Shown here: positions 10,983 through 21,725 of the stretch, piece after piece
Position numbering within the stretch: position 1 is the stretch's first letter
How the letters are laid out: each line of letters opens with the position of its first letter
Source of the DNA: Anisus vortex
Lineage: Eukaryota; Mollusca; Gastropoda; Planorbidae
Direction of reading: 5' to 3'
Length of the DNA: 64,000 nt
Assembly: GCA_949126835.1 (NCBI GenBank)
Contig: OX421507.1
Location: 34,245,115-34,309,114, forward strand
Program-made: the position numbers and the translations under genes
The notes under the pieces: generated by a model
The model's input: only the letters and a program-made list of their open reading frames with translations
What the model was told of the DNA's origin: nothing
The model's database searches: none

Positions 10983-11736
10983 AATATATGCAATATGTAT
11001 ATTCTTTTAGTTGTGTTCCATTTAGTAATATATGCAATATGTATATTCTTTTAGTTGTGTTCCATTTAGTAATATATGCAATATGTATATTCTTTTAGTT
11101 GTGTTCCATTTAGTAATATATGCAATATGTATATTCTTTTAGTTGTGTTCCATTTAGTAATATATGCAATATGTATATTCTTTTAGTTGTGTTCCATTTA
11201 GTAATATATGCAATATGTATATTCTTTTAGTTGTGTTCCATTTAGTAATATATGCAATATGTATATTCTTTTAGTTGTGTTCCATTTAGTAATATATGCA
11301 ATATGTATATTCTTTTAGTTGTGTTCCATTTAGTAATATATGCAATATGTATATTCTTTTAGTTGTGTTCCATTTAGTAATATATGCAATATGTATATTC
11401 TTTTAGTTGTGTTCCATTTAGTAATATATGCAATATGTATATTCTTTTAGTTGTGTTCCATTTAGTAATATATGCAATATGTATATTCTTTTAGTTGTGT
11501 TCCATTTAGTAATATATGCAATATGTATATTCTTTTAGTTGTGTTCCATTTAGTAATATATGCAATATGTATATTCTTTTAGTTGTGTTCCATTTAGTAA
11601 TATATGCAATATGTATATTCTTTTAGTTGTGTTCCATTTAGTAATATATGCAATATGTATATTCTTTTAGTTGTGTTCCATTTAGTAATATATGCAATAT
11701 GTATATTCTTTTAGTTGTGTTCCATTTAGTAATATA
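10983..11736. repeat. 44-bp tandem repeat (17 copies)
   Basis: Seventeen head-to-tail 44-bp units plus a 6-base partial. The unit begins AATATATGCAATATGTATA and ends GTTGTGTTCCATTTAGT. By eye the copies are identical, pointing to very recent expansion or strong homogenisation. Confidence 0.98.
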
Positions 11737-12015
11737 AAAGAACAAAGAAATTCTATGCACGGAAAAGGATTTTCCTAAATGATTAATAACGTAATATTTT
11801 TAAGTTAGTCTGGACTGTGCTATTTAAAGACCAATCCGGTTGCGCAGAAACAAATATAACTTTTTACAATTGAAATGCATACTAACAAGTTATTATGGTA
11901 TACAGAAATGTGGTCTTAAATCACAGCTTATGCATTGCAGTTATTAAAACAACCAAAACAAAGAAAATGAGCTTTTTTTTTAATGGCAACGTTTTTTTTT
12001 TAAATATTATAACTT

Positions 12016-12149
12016 TGTGTAATGTCATACCTATGGTGTAGTGGCATAGCCTAAATGTGTAATGTCATACCTATGGTGTAGTGGCATAGCCTAAATGTGT
12101 AATGTCATACCTATGGTGTAGTGGCATAGCCTAAATGTGTAATGTCATA
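12016..12149. repeat. 40-bp tandem repeat (3 copies plus partial)
   Basis: Three apparently identical units start at 12016, 12056 and 12096, each TGTGTAATGTCATACCTATG followed by GTGTAGTGGCATAGCCTAAA; a 14-base partial follows. It shares the TGTAATGTCATACCTATG word with diverged sequence at 12180-12320. Confidence 0.95.
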
Positions 12150-12320
12150 ATTAACAAGTTATTGACAAAGCTATGTATATTGACATACCTTGATGTGATG
12201 ATATACCTATATGAAACGACATACCTAAATGTAAGGACATACTTAGGCCGATATGTAATGACATACCCTTGTGTGAGTACATACTTTTTCGTAATGACAT
12301 ATATACATTGTCAGGCCTTT

Positions 12321-12488
12321 GTGTGATGACATGCAAATGATGTGTGATGACATACAAATGATGTGTGATGACATACAAATGATGTGTGATGACATACAAA
12401 TGAAGTGTGATGACATACAAATGATGTGTGATGACATACAAATGATGTGTGATGACATACAAATGATGTGTGATGACATGCAAATGAT
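12321..12488. repeat. 21-bp tandem repeat (8 copies)
   Basis: Eight units of GTGTGATGACATACAAATGA plus T, with single-base variants (ATGCAAATGA in the first and last, AAGTGTG in one). The flanks to 12545 keep the TGATGACATACCTA theme in degraded form. The period is a multiple of three, so several frames on both strands are open; none is considered a gene. Confidence 0.95.
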
Positions 12489-12545
12489 GTGTGACACATA
12501 CAAATGTGTAATAACAGGCATATGTGTGATGACATACCTATGCGT

Positions 12546-13674
12546 TTTCACGATCCAAAAGCTATCAACTACGCATACATCTATCTAACCTATCTTCCCT
12601 GTTAGTGTAAAGAAACTAATTTCATCTATTCTCCTTACCTATAACTCCATATGCTGGTGACGTCACCTTTGTTACTGAATCCGTTAGTTCTGTTATAGTT
12701 GTGTTTTTGTAATCTCCTGGGTTATTGTTGTCCTTGTAAATCCAAAAGATAAAAAAACAACCAAGTTTTAAATAAGGGTTTTCTTTTAATAATAGGTTCA
12801 GCTATCCGGGCCGCAGTATTGTCTTTTTATGATGTCTGTTTATGTTGTTTTGTGAAGACGTTATTCGGTAAGTGAGGACGATGCTTGGTATAGAGATGGT
12901 GGAGGTCGTGGTCGAGAGGCAAGAGTAAGGTTTATAGGGAAATGTGTTGCACACATTACTTCCCTCAGTTAGGCCAAGTACAATGGTTAGTGTTTGTCAC
13001 ACCAAGGGCTAAGTATTGATTCTATATGCTTTATCGGGGATTCTCAAAGTAACACCTCACGATAGACACCCTGACATTAGTGGCCATTAAAAAAAACAGC
13101 AATTAATTTGGAGGAAACAAACTAAGAACTATCAAAACAGACACAGATAACAATTTAACAACGCGTTCAAAATAATTAAGAACACAGACAACTAGTTAAC
13201 AATACAGACAACAAGTTAACAATACATACAACAAGTTAACAATACAGTCTAGTTAACAATACAGAGACATATGGAGCTATGCAGTAACCAACATGTTAAG
13301 ATTATGGTTATAACCTAGTTAAGGTAAGTGTGTTGTATACTACACGAACGAAAAACCAACAACTAAAGGCAGTAATTTCCCTTCTTTAAAAAAACCCAAT
13401 AAGAACGTGAGAACCATCGCTACTCACTAAATGAAAGCAGAACATCTGTTGACCCAAAATACATATATGCTATTTCTTATCTTTTTTTGTGTGTGTTCGT
13501 AATGGCTGGTCAGATCATGCAGCGCTATCTCTTAAGTTTTGTTATGAATATTAAAGCGTGCCTATATTGGTTTCTTATGCGTCACTTTGGTTGTGTTATT
13601 GTTATTGCTGTTTTGGATGTTGCCTGTGTATGAATTGTATTATCCCTTTCAAACTATGTCAGTCCACAGGACTA
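12546..13674. other. Intergenic, no gene seen
   Basis: No supported coding frame. It contains a short 20-bp repeat (listed separately) and otherwise unremarkable sequence. Confidence 0.5.
13181..13266. repeat. 20-bp degenerate tandem repeat (about 4 copies)
   Basis: Units resemble AATACAGACAACAAGTTAAC; the first (AACACAGACAACTAGTTAAC) and last (shortened to AATACAGTCTAGTTAAC) are diverged. Confidence 0.85.
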
Positions 13675-13740
13675 ATGAGGCGGCGTTGTTGGTCCAAGGG
13701 AATAGTGTGGCCAGTATAACACCCAGCGATCTCGCCTAAG
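13675..13740 (-). mobile_element. Probable fragment of SINE family 1
   Basis: GGCGGCGTTGTTGG, AAGGGAATAGTGTGGCCAGT and ATAACACCCAGCGATC resemble the central part of the SINE copies at 3.9 and 23.7 kb (GAGGGGATGTGTGGCCAGCA, ATGCCCAGCCGCC). No head is present. The next element begins directly after it. Confidence 0.45.
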
Positions 13741-13750
13741 TGTCTGATAT

Positions 13751-14012
13751 GGTAATGGTAATGGTAATTTATATAGCGCTTCTATCCATGCTATTTTAGT
13801 ATGCTCAGTGCGCTCTAGAAGACTATTTATGCGTGACAGATATCACTGCTGTCGGTTAAGCGCATGTGATAACAACTCAATATTAACGTCATCTAGTCCC
13901 AAAACTCCTGTAGGGCGACAGGGATCTGCCGGTGGCGGGGCTCGAACCCGCGACGTGTCAAGTGGTTTTTTAGTTGACAGTCTGGTGAGCTAACCGATCT
14001 ATAATTGTCTCA
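13751..14012 (-). mobile_element. tRNA-derived SINE, family 2, with L2-like 3' tail
   Basis: On the minus strand the head has an A-box-like GGTTAGCTCACCAGACTG and a B box CGGGTTCGAGCCCC. The 3' end reads GAAGCGCTATATAAATTACC and terminates in a short ATTACC microsatellite. The GCGCTATATAAAT tail is a known hallmark of SINEs that borrow the 3' end of L2-clade LINEs. At about 260 bp the element seems nearly full length; no clear target duplication was identified. Confidence 0.8.
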
Positions 14013-14029
14013 CGAAAATACCGGCCGAG

Positions 14030-14475
14030 ACTTACGGCTCTTACGTCCAGGGCGTAACTGTGACAAGGGGTTCATCAGTGGGTAGGAAACACCAAGATCC
14101 TGTCCGAGGCTAGCCACCCCGTGGCACTTCTATCGGCATAATATAGGTTATGGTCTCACTAGTACATGCACTACACTTCTCACTTCTCTCCCCTCCATCA
14201 ACATGGTGGCTCGCTCGTATTCCTACAGGTATGGACATCCAGGCACCAGGGCAGGATTGAGACAGACTCTTGCGCTTCTTGCTACCTCCCCACCGAGTCT
14301 CGGTGCCTCTTGGCAATACATTGACACTCCAACGCGCGACAGGGGCTGTCCACCCATGCGTTAGCCCACCGGCGTTCTCTTAATGCATGGGTATCGGTGG
14401 CTTTTGTACTTCGCGAGCATTTGAGGCCCATGGATACAGAATGTCGATCTAATCGCGCTACTGTTATACCAAGGC
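14030..14475 (+). mobile_element. Repeat copy related to the LINE 3' region at 23.5-24.15 kb
   Basis: Shared blocks with 23500-24165, in the same order: CGGCTCTTAC.TCCA.GG.GTAAC, GAGGCTAGCCACCCCGTGGCACTT versus AGCCTCACCACGGCACTT, GGTGGCTCG, CCAGGCACCAGGGCAG, GAGTCTCGG and ACAGGGGCTGT. The order and strand match, so this is a second copy of the same dispersed repeat, probably the 3' untranslated part of the LINE whose coding end lies at 22871-23458. No coding frame. Confidence 0.6.
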
Positions 14476-15117
14476 GTGCCCTCTGTTTATGTATGTACAC
14501 AATATATATATTTAATATTTTAATTTTAATATTTCTAAACATAAAATTCCAACAAAACCAAAGAAAAACCTGGAAATAAAACTAGGATATTATTATTAGA
14601 TTGGATTTGTTGAATTCTTCATTGTATTGTAAATAGACTAATTATTGGCGGGAAAGTGTGTCGTTTTAATTTGTGTTGTTGTTGTTTATTTAAAATATAT
14701 TTCACATTCCTCGCTTTGTAACAAGAAACCTCGAAATATTCAAAAATCTATTCTGTAGAAATATCCTTATTATAACTTTTTAAATTTTTTTTCTAAGTTG
14801 TATATTTATAGACATAATTTATAATGTTTATAGAAAATCGTAAATAAATAACACAATGATTTGTTTCTTTTACTCATAACATAGTCTAAAAAAAAAAATT
14901 ATTTTTCTTTTTGTGATAGATAAAAATCAATACAAGGACAGACAAGATTGTCGTTCGTGGTATTTTTGTGTTTATCTTGCTCTGCATTTGATTAAACAGT
15001 AACAGTTTGTATATGATACGAGCAGGCAGTCGAGTGTGGAAAATGTTTTGGAGATTCCATCACAACATGTGAGACTAGTTAAGACACTAGTATGTGATTG
15101 GATTTGTGATAGAGATA
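14476..15117. other. AT-rich intergenic stretch
   Basis: No coding frame, RNA gene or element recognised. TATATATTTAATATTTTAATTT-like simple AT tracts occur near 14500 and 14790. Confidence 0.55.
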
Positions 15118-15375
15118 TCTAATCTTATACATTACAGACGCTCCTTTTATAGAGAAGATTATTGCGATCTACGCTCTTCCGTGGTCTGAGTCTAGTCTTG
15201 CATTTTTTATTAATACTTTAAATGATGTTAAGTTACTGTTTTTCCTGGATGGTTCACGCAACCCATTCCATTCCCGAATGTCACTCTGGAAGAACGAGTA
15301 CTTATATGCATTTTTTCTCGCATAAGGGATAAGGAAAGTGTTTTTGTCTTTATGTTTATCTGAGCTTTGCAACAA
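15118..15375 (-). pseudogene. C-terminal fragment of a LINE reverse transcriptase plus 3' end
   Basis: The minus-strand frame (15375 to 15169) includes KNAYKYSFFQSDIREWNGL and then SFKVLI. The pattern YxxSFFxxxIREWNxL followed by LxxFK is typical of the last part of reverse transcriptases in animal non-LTR retrotransposons of the CR1/Jockey groups (established family knowledge, clade not resolved). The frame stops at 15169 and is followed at once by the terminus GCAATAATCTTCTC...GCGTCTGTAATGTATAAGAT shared with the copies near 6.8, 8.5 and 24.3 kb. Strongly 5'-truncated, so inactive. Confidence 0.7.
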
Positions 15376-16181
15376 GTTGTTAGGGTTGTATTTCTAAATT
15401 AGAGTTCTTCCATTCTTGAAAAATATAGATATTAAATTATAGGTTTCTAAATTGCTTTACATTAAATTATAGTTTGTATTTTAATAAATTTTATAATTGT
15501 TGTCTCGATAAAGCTTTAAGATAAGAATTTTTAATTATAAATTTCGCTTAGTGTTAAAATACAAACACACAATTCAAAAGTTGATTATGGAAAATATACA
15601 TTTAACTTTTATAACTGAGATATTTCAGAGAATATTTTCCTCAAGACTTATTCTATTTCTCTAAGTCTCATGAATATTTTAAACAATTTAAAAAAAAAAG
15701 AGCGGAGGAGAGAAATAGAGAGAGAATTCTTTAGATTGTACAATGCGCGAAACAGAACAACAGCAAGAGGGGGGCGGGGGGCAAATGACAATAGGAGAGA
15801 CAGAACTAGTGAGATGAGAGGAATAAATCAAGAGAAAGACAAAGGTAATGAGAAATATGAGCTCCTAAAAACAAAAAGAAATTCCAATTAGCTAATTCTA
15901 AGAGTTCATTCATTCAAAACGGTTTTAAAAAAAATGCTAGAATAATACGCAGCAGTGTGGCACAAAACTACAATCCAAGCTTGCTTGACGTACTTTATAA
16001 AATTAGCCAGTAGTCTTTCTCCAAACATTTTATGGTCAGTGTAATTCTGACATCCGACTTCTGTAAGGCCGCACAAACATTTCCGCACCCTTTATTTCGT
16101 GTTTTCGAAAGTTGAGGAAACATTTTTTTTTTAAAGACTTGCAGTTTTTAAAAACAAAACGTGTATACATTTTCGCCTAGG
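15376..16181. other. Intergenic, purine-rich segment, no gene seen
   Basis: A purine-rich stretch (15690-15860) gives a low-complexity K/R/E-rich open frame without recognisable domain. The rest is AT-rich without features I can name. Confidence 0.45.
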
Positions 16182-16850
16182 GATGATAATTTGTAATGAT
16201 GGTTGATTATAAGTGTAATGATGGTTAATGATAATTGTAATGATGTTTGATGGTAATTGTAATGATGGTTGATAATAATTTTAAAAATGGTTGAAGATAA
16301 TTCTAATGATGGTTGATGGTAATTGTAATGATCGTTGATAATTATTGTAAGGATGGTTGATGGTAATTGTAATGATCGTTGATAATTATTTTAATGATGG
16401 CTGATGATAATTGTAATGCTGGTTGATGATAATTCTAATGATGGTTGATGGTAATTGTAATGATGGTTGATGATAATTCTAATGATGGTTGATGGTAATT
16501 GTAATGATGGTTGATGGTAATTTTAATGATGGTTGATAATAATTTTAATGATGGTTGATGATAATTGTAATGATGGCTGATGATAATTGTAATGATGGTT
16601 GATGATAATTTTAATGATGGTTGATGATAATTGTAATGATGGTTGATGATAATTTTAATGGTGGTTGATAATAATTGTAATGATGGTTGATGATAATTGT
16701 AATGATGGCTGATGATAATTGTAATGATGGTTGATGATAATTTTAATGATGGTTGATGATAATTGTAATGATGGTTGATGATAATTTTAATGATGGTTGA
16801 TGATAATTGTAGGTAATGATGGTTGATGATAATTGTTATGATAATTGTTG
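16182..16850. repeat. 22-bp tandem repeat (about 30 copies)
   Basis: Units of TAATGATGGTTGATGATAAT plus TG, with recurrent variants (TGATGGTAATTG, GGCTGATG, AATTTTAATG, AATTCTAATG). Spacing of 22 bp is regular, for example 16744 to 16766. Some runs of variants repeat in the same order, hinting at block duplications. The array lies directly downstream of the truncated gag pseudogene (on its strand). Confidence 0.95.
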
Positions 16851-16949
16851 TGCATCTCTTGTTTGTGATATTTACTGCACAAAATGTTTCTTTTTTTCTG
16901 AGTTAGATAGATTTTCAAGTGGATGACTGTCCGATATCACTGCAACTAA

Positions 16950-17725
16950 TTATTTTTCTGTGTGCACCTTCTTTTCTTGTATAAAGCTATACAGTTTTGT
17001 TGCTGCTATTCTCAGTGTTCTATCCACAAGTAATAACTCAAGTATAGCCTTAGAATTAGTAAGATCAATGCCAGCAAGCTTTATCCATGAATGCAGGTTG
17101 ATTTTAATATCGTCCACGAAAGTTTGAGGATTATCTATTTTTTTCAATGGTTAATGAGTGAAATTTGTTTCTATAAAACTCTTCTGTTTTATTAAAATGT
17201 TTCAGAAGTCTGACTTTCATTTCTTCATATGTCAAACATTCAACTGCTATTTGAGCCAGCGCAGATCTTATTTTTCTTCTGGTTAATCCTATAAGTTCTC
17301 TCGCCCATAGAGATTTATCTATGTTCTGTAATGTACATGAGTGTTCAAATATCTTTAGAACTTCATCTATGTCTTCGTTTTGCCCCTCAATAGGCTGCAT
17401 ACCAATTATATTTTTGTATTTAGAATCAATCTGTCTTGCATCTGGGTTTGCCGTATTGTCGTTTGCATTTTGTATTTCCAGTTTTTTCAAATGTATTTGA
17501 AGTTCTAGTTGATATTTTTAAAAATTTCGTTCAATATCTCTCCGTTCTCTTTCGCGCTTTTGTTCTTCTGTTCTCTTAGCTTCTTCTTCTTTTCTCTTTA
17601 GTTCGACTGCTTTAATTTCTTCTTTAACAAACTGTTGCAAAGACTCTCCTTCATATCCTAATTGTTGACCAATTTTTTTAGTTTTTTTTAAATTGTCCGT
17701 TGTCAGATAGTATTCATTAAATTAT
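16950..17725 (-). pseudogene. Decayed Ty3/gypsy-type gag fragment
   Basis: Three adjoining minus-strand frames reconstruct the order of a retrotransposon Gag. First (17725-17520) is a charged coiled-coil-like stretch (LGYEGESLQQFVKEEI, then many K/E/R), ending in a stop. Next (17490-17131) is a SCAN/Gag-like helical region with FEHSCTLQNIDKSLWARE, RRKIRSALAQ, YEEMKVRLLKHF and FYRNKFHSL. Then, after a frame change, (17147-16950) come FVDDIKINLHSWIKLAG and LLVDRTLRI. Metazoan Ty3/gypsy Gag proteins show the same order. No zinc knuckle, protease or polymerase follows; a 22-bp minisatellite begins instead. An internal stop and a frameshift make it a relic. Confidence 0.65.
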
Positions 17726-18502
17726 TAACAAATTACAACTATAACATTACAGCAATTTTTAAATTTCAAAAAGATCTAGTAGTCATTAAAATATGTAAAC
17801 ATTACAAATATAACATTAAAGGACAACATTAATACAACTGATTGCTTGTTTATGTTTACAAAGGGATAGAAGAAAATAACAAAAGAAATACAATGAACTA
17901 TATACATGACTGAAAAAATTCATTCACAATGAAACAACGCTCAACAAAACGTTTTACAACTAAACAAAGCTTATTGACACAGAGTGTAGGGGAAGTAACT
18001 AATTTCAATCCCGTGTTAAAAACAATGCACTGCCCTATACACTGATACAAAAATACCCAACAGAAAATCTAAGGTGCTCCCAATATATCAAAATGAAAAA
18101 ATAATAATGGCTTAAAAAATACACGAAAGCACTTTAGACTGAAGGAGAAAAAAAACACAAGGATACAGATAATATATATATGAGAAGAAAAAAATAACTT
18201 GATTCCGGCGTCCCGTCAATTGAACTTGAACTTGTGAGTGAATCCCGTGAATTCCGTGAATTCCGACACCTGATTCTCTCTTAGTTCAGTGTCAAACTTG
18301 GCAATAAGGAAATATAATAAAGTTACTATATTCTTATCACCGTTATATAATCTTTAACATCGAGGGTCCGTTGAGTCACAAATCATGTACATTACATTCC
18401 GTTAAGTCCACCGATTCCACTGTTACCATATAATTAGTCCAGTACCTTCTCAAAAGGAATTTCCGTGTTAATCAACACCTCTCTTGCTTCTGCGCTTGTT
18501 TT
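17726..18502. other. Sequence upstream of the decayed gag; no gene seen
   Basis: On the minus strand this lies 5' of the gag relic and may include its leader or LTR, but I found no convincing TG...CA ends or primer binding site. There are two short direct repeats of CCGTGAATT near 18245. Confidence 0.4.
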
Positions 18503-18602
18503 ACAGCAATACATACAGCAATACATACAGCAATACATACAGCAATACATACAGCAATACATACAGCAATACATACAGCAATACATACAGCAATACATAC
18601 AG
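18503..18602. repeat. 12-bp tandem repeat (about 8 copies)
   Basis: Perfect ACAGCAATACAT units. The period is four codons, so frames with IQQY (plus) and CCMY (minus) repeats stay open for about 70 codons on each strand. The flanking coding potential is weak and neither is annotated as a gene. Confidence 0.97.
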
Positions 18603-19500
18603 CAGCTCTTAATTCTCTTATTTCTCTCTTCAGAGTTCATTGTCCAAGTTCTGTTGCCGCAACCGCTGCTACGACTCCGCCACTGCTGCCATCATTAAAT
18701 TATGTCACTGCCACTATTCTAAGCGATTTTGTCGTGACGAAAGTTAGTAAATAAATTATTTTAAATTTGGTATCGTCTAAAGTGTTGTTTTATAAATAAG
18801 TTATTTTTTTTTATTACTAAATAAGTTAGCCACAAATAATTAATATTACTAGCTATTTATTACAACCTCTTTAACGAGACCTCATAATTTAAATTTAATT
18901 CTAAAATAGGTTTGTAATACTATGTGTATTCACATTTTTCACCTAATTACTACGGCCTTAAAACAAGCTTTGGAGGCCAAACTCCAACTTTAGCCACTAA
19001 AACACCACAGAGCGGTAGACAAAGTCACCCCTATCTACAATATCATGAACGGCCACGTTTGAAATGTCCACACAGCCAGGTCGCATCCAACAGGTGTCCT
19101 CCTCTACCCGAGGTAATCTGCATGTTCCACACGCACGCACCGACGTCTACAATTTTTTTTTCAGTCAGCCATTAGACACACTGGACCAAGCCTCCATCAC
19201 TGCCCCCTCTATACAGGCTTTTACATTTTCACTGAATGGTTGGACTAAATACCTCAAACGAAACTCCGTCATCTTGTTTGTAATTGTATGTTTTTTTTTT
19301 ACTTTTGCATGTAGTTAAATTGTCTCCACAATATTATGAAAAAGAAGAGACTAGGAAACAATGTCAAACACATTATTATTATAAATGATAGAACCTTCTG
19401 TCTTGGACTCGAGCTCGTGTACAACGCAACACGGTATTTCTTGTCCATTGAATGAAATGACTCTTACTATAACCTTTTCCGACAAGCCCTAAAAACTAAA
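18603..19500. other. Intergenic, no gene supported
   Basis: Overlapping plus-strand open frames between 18924 and 19318 are moderately GC-rich (KTSFGGQTPTLATKTPQS and similar) but show no domain I recognise; they may be part of an unrecognised repeat. Confidence 0.4.
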
Positions 19501-19503
19501 AAG

Positions 19504-19770
19504 TATCTTCAGACTCAGGGCCGGGCATAACAGACTAAGACAACATATGTGCCTTAAGCTATGCACTGGAACCAGTGAAGATTGTCCATGTGGTATGTCT
19601 CCTGTGGACACAGAACATGTGCTCCAAGCCTGCTCACTTTACGAAACAGCTCGCAACAGGTGCTGACCGCAGATGACCTCCACCAACAGTCAAAACTCTA
19701 TAGAAAAGAGACAGACCTGGAAACCACCGTGAATTTCACCATAGACTATAGGCCTTGTTGTTTGAACCCT
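19504..19770 (+). pseudogene. C-terminal end of a LINE polyprotein (RNase H-side tail)
   Basis: A frame from 19511 reads RLRAGHNRLRQHMC and then CPCGMSPVDTEHVLQACSLY before a stop at 19664. The pattern RLRTGHNRL...C.CG...T.EH.L..CP.Y is a well-known end of the region downstream of the reverse transcriptase in Jockey-like LINEs. After a frame change the text resumes with DLHQQSKLYRKETDLETTV. With a frameshift, a stop and no reverse transcriptase, it is a truncated relic. Confidence 0.65.
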
Positions 19771-20232
19771 TCCATTATCAAATATTGAGAACGAAAATGA
19801 ATAAGAAAATTGAGAAGTATTTTTTATTTTATTCTTAAAGATTTTTTAAAAAGAACATTTTATTTTTTTTTTACATAAAGGAGACTAAATTATTGACATA
19901 TATAACTAAAACACTCTCATTAATGATTTACTTTTAAGCTTTAGAAAATAATTAAGAAAATAATTAAGTTCAATTTTATATTTTAAAATTTTGAAATTTG
20001 AAATAAAAAGGATTAATTAAAAGTTATAGAGAACATCCTGATCATATTGCATAGTCTTACAGCGTCTCCGCATCAGCGGCATCGGTGGCTTGGATATACT
20101 TTTATCTTATTTAAATATCTGAAAGATAAACAAACAATGATTTACAGAACTACTAGACTGGCTTAGTTCGATAAGTTTTGTAAGTAAAACAAGCAGACAA
20201 TTCAAGAATATAGTCAAGCAAAGACTATAATA

Positions 20233-20455
20233 AGATGGACCGCTTGCTTGAATATTTCTCCTATTTGATGACTCGAATGACTTCTTTTCGGAACTCCCGA
20301 TTCCCATTTTGTATTGTACACTTCCATTTTATTTAATCGCTATGATCGCTTTCAATGGAAAATTAAAATCGAAAGATGTAAGACAGCGTTATTGGCTGCG
20401 CACGAACAAAAAAAGTGCATATAAGCTCTAAAAATAGAGCAAGCGGTCCATTTTA
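20233..20455. repeat. Inverted repeat, 17-bp arms
   Basis: AAGATGGACCGCTTGCT (20233-20249) is mirrored, with one mismatch, by AGCAAGCGGTCCATTTT near 20438-20454. The arms enclose about 190 bp that include ATTGG and GCATATAAGC motifs. Function unknown. Confidence 0.55.
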
Positions 20456-21234
20456 TTCACTGATCTATAAAAATAATGGATTGCGCCTTCTTAATAAATT
20501 GGTTTGAGCAAAGTGAAGAAAGGCACTGATCTATAGAAGAAAGTGAAAACTAAAAATGTCCACTGCACTTACCGATATAAACAAAATTGTGTCTAAAACT
20601 TACTGTGCCACTGATCTATAAATAGATCGGAACGGAATCTATGTTGCTACCATTTTACACAATATTCATATGGATTGTTGCTGTCAAGCTTCTGACTTCT
20701 TATTAATAATATAAAACTTACAATAATACGATCAAAAGGAAAGAAAAAGAAAACAAATCCCAAACAATAAAAAAAAAAGTTAATAATAAAAAAGTAGACA
20801 GCAATATTTCGCAGTACGGGAAAACCCGGTCCCGAACACACACTAAATTTGAAAGCATTTCAAAGGAACATCATTTGGAAACGGCGCACGTTTTATAATC
20901 TTAACATACGGTGATTAGTAATAGGTCTAAGTTTTTTTTTTTTTTAAATTAACGAATTAAGCAATATTGTTGACAAAATATAAATTTCTTTTGGAGGACG
21001 TTTCCAATGTATACATTTCACTTTTAACCTCATTAGTCAAACGGCTTAGGAGAATATAGAGCAGAAAGAAACATCTTAATAAATAAACAAACTCACGGTA
21101 ATTATATATATTGATTAGTGACAATGGAAACAAAATGTCAGAAATTTCCTTAAGGATATTACTTCCAAGCCTAATCCATTCTTTTTAGAGATCAGTGATT
21201 TTATTATAGTCTTTGATTGAAGGGTGTTCTTTTT
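20456..21234. other. Intergenic, no gene seen
   Basis: Contains three copies of CACTGATCTATA (near 20459, 20524 and 20609) and AT-rich sequence. A minus-strand open frame near 20650-20840 is dominated by phenylalanine from a poly-A tract and is not credible. Confidence 0.45.
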
Positions 21235-21236
21235 TA

Positions 21237-21689
21237 CTCCCTTTATTTTAAGTTGCAATTTTTGTCTGTCTGATTGCAATCATGCCTCGTGGGAGCAAGA
21301 ATTGGCTTCGATTTTTCGACCACTTCCCGTGGTCCAATCGAGCTGAAATTTGGAAAGCAGACTTGCCCCGACTAACAATACATTCTATCAAATTTTCAGT
21401 TAAAAACAACTTAATAATACTACACTTATGACAATATTCATTTCTTAAAAGGAAAGTATAAGAAAAATGTTGGTTTCACTTTAAAAATGACTGTGTAACT
21501 TTTTATAGTTTTTCGGCGCAAAGCTAGAAAAAAAAATTATGTGCTAAGATTATTTTTAGAACAATTCATACTGAGTAAGGAGATATTTTTTAGATTTGCG
21601 ATACATATATTTTTCTGTACGTTTTATTTCCAGTAGTCAATCAATTATTTAATTACATGATGGTAAACTTAGTTTGCAAATAAAGGGAG
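21237..21689. mobile_element. TA-flanked MITE, copy 1 of 3
   Basis: Starts CTCCCTTTATTTTAAG and ends TTTGCAAATAAAGGGAG. The outer 12 bases form a terminal inverted repeat (CTCCCTTTATTT / AAATAAAGGGAG). Both sides are bordered by TA (21235-21236, 21690-21691), the target duplication of Tc1/mariner-type transposition. 453 bp, non-coding, so non-autonomous. The interior has a GTCTGTCTG run and GATTGCAATCATG. Confidence 0.8.
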
Positions 21690-21725
21690 TATAATAAAAA
21701 CTTCGTTTTTATGGTTTTCATGTTA

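Noticed and set aside
12321..12488. Overlapping coding frames on both strands (CDDIQMM, VITHHLY and similar)
   Set aside because: Frames over a 21-bp tandem repeat; open by periodicity only.
15670..15891. Basic coiled-coil protein
   Set aside because: Purine-rich low-complexity DNA gives K/R/E-rich translation in any species; no other support.
18181..18500. LTR and primer binding site for the minus-strand gag relic
   Set aside because: No TG...CA ends, no convincing tRNA complement and no second copy were found.
18434..18698. Cysteine-rich CCMY or glutamine-rich IQQY proteins
   Set aside because: Produced by a perfect 12-bp repeat open on both strands, with no supporting flanking domain.
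20647..20841. Second cysteine-rich exon, since a CVKW word resembles the 24.7-kb exon
   Set aside because: The similarity is only a few residues, a stop follows at once and most of the frame is encoded by a poly-A tract.
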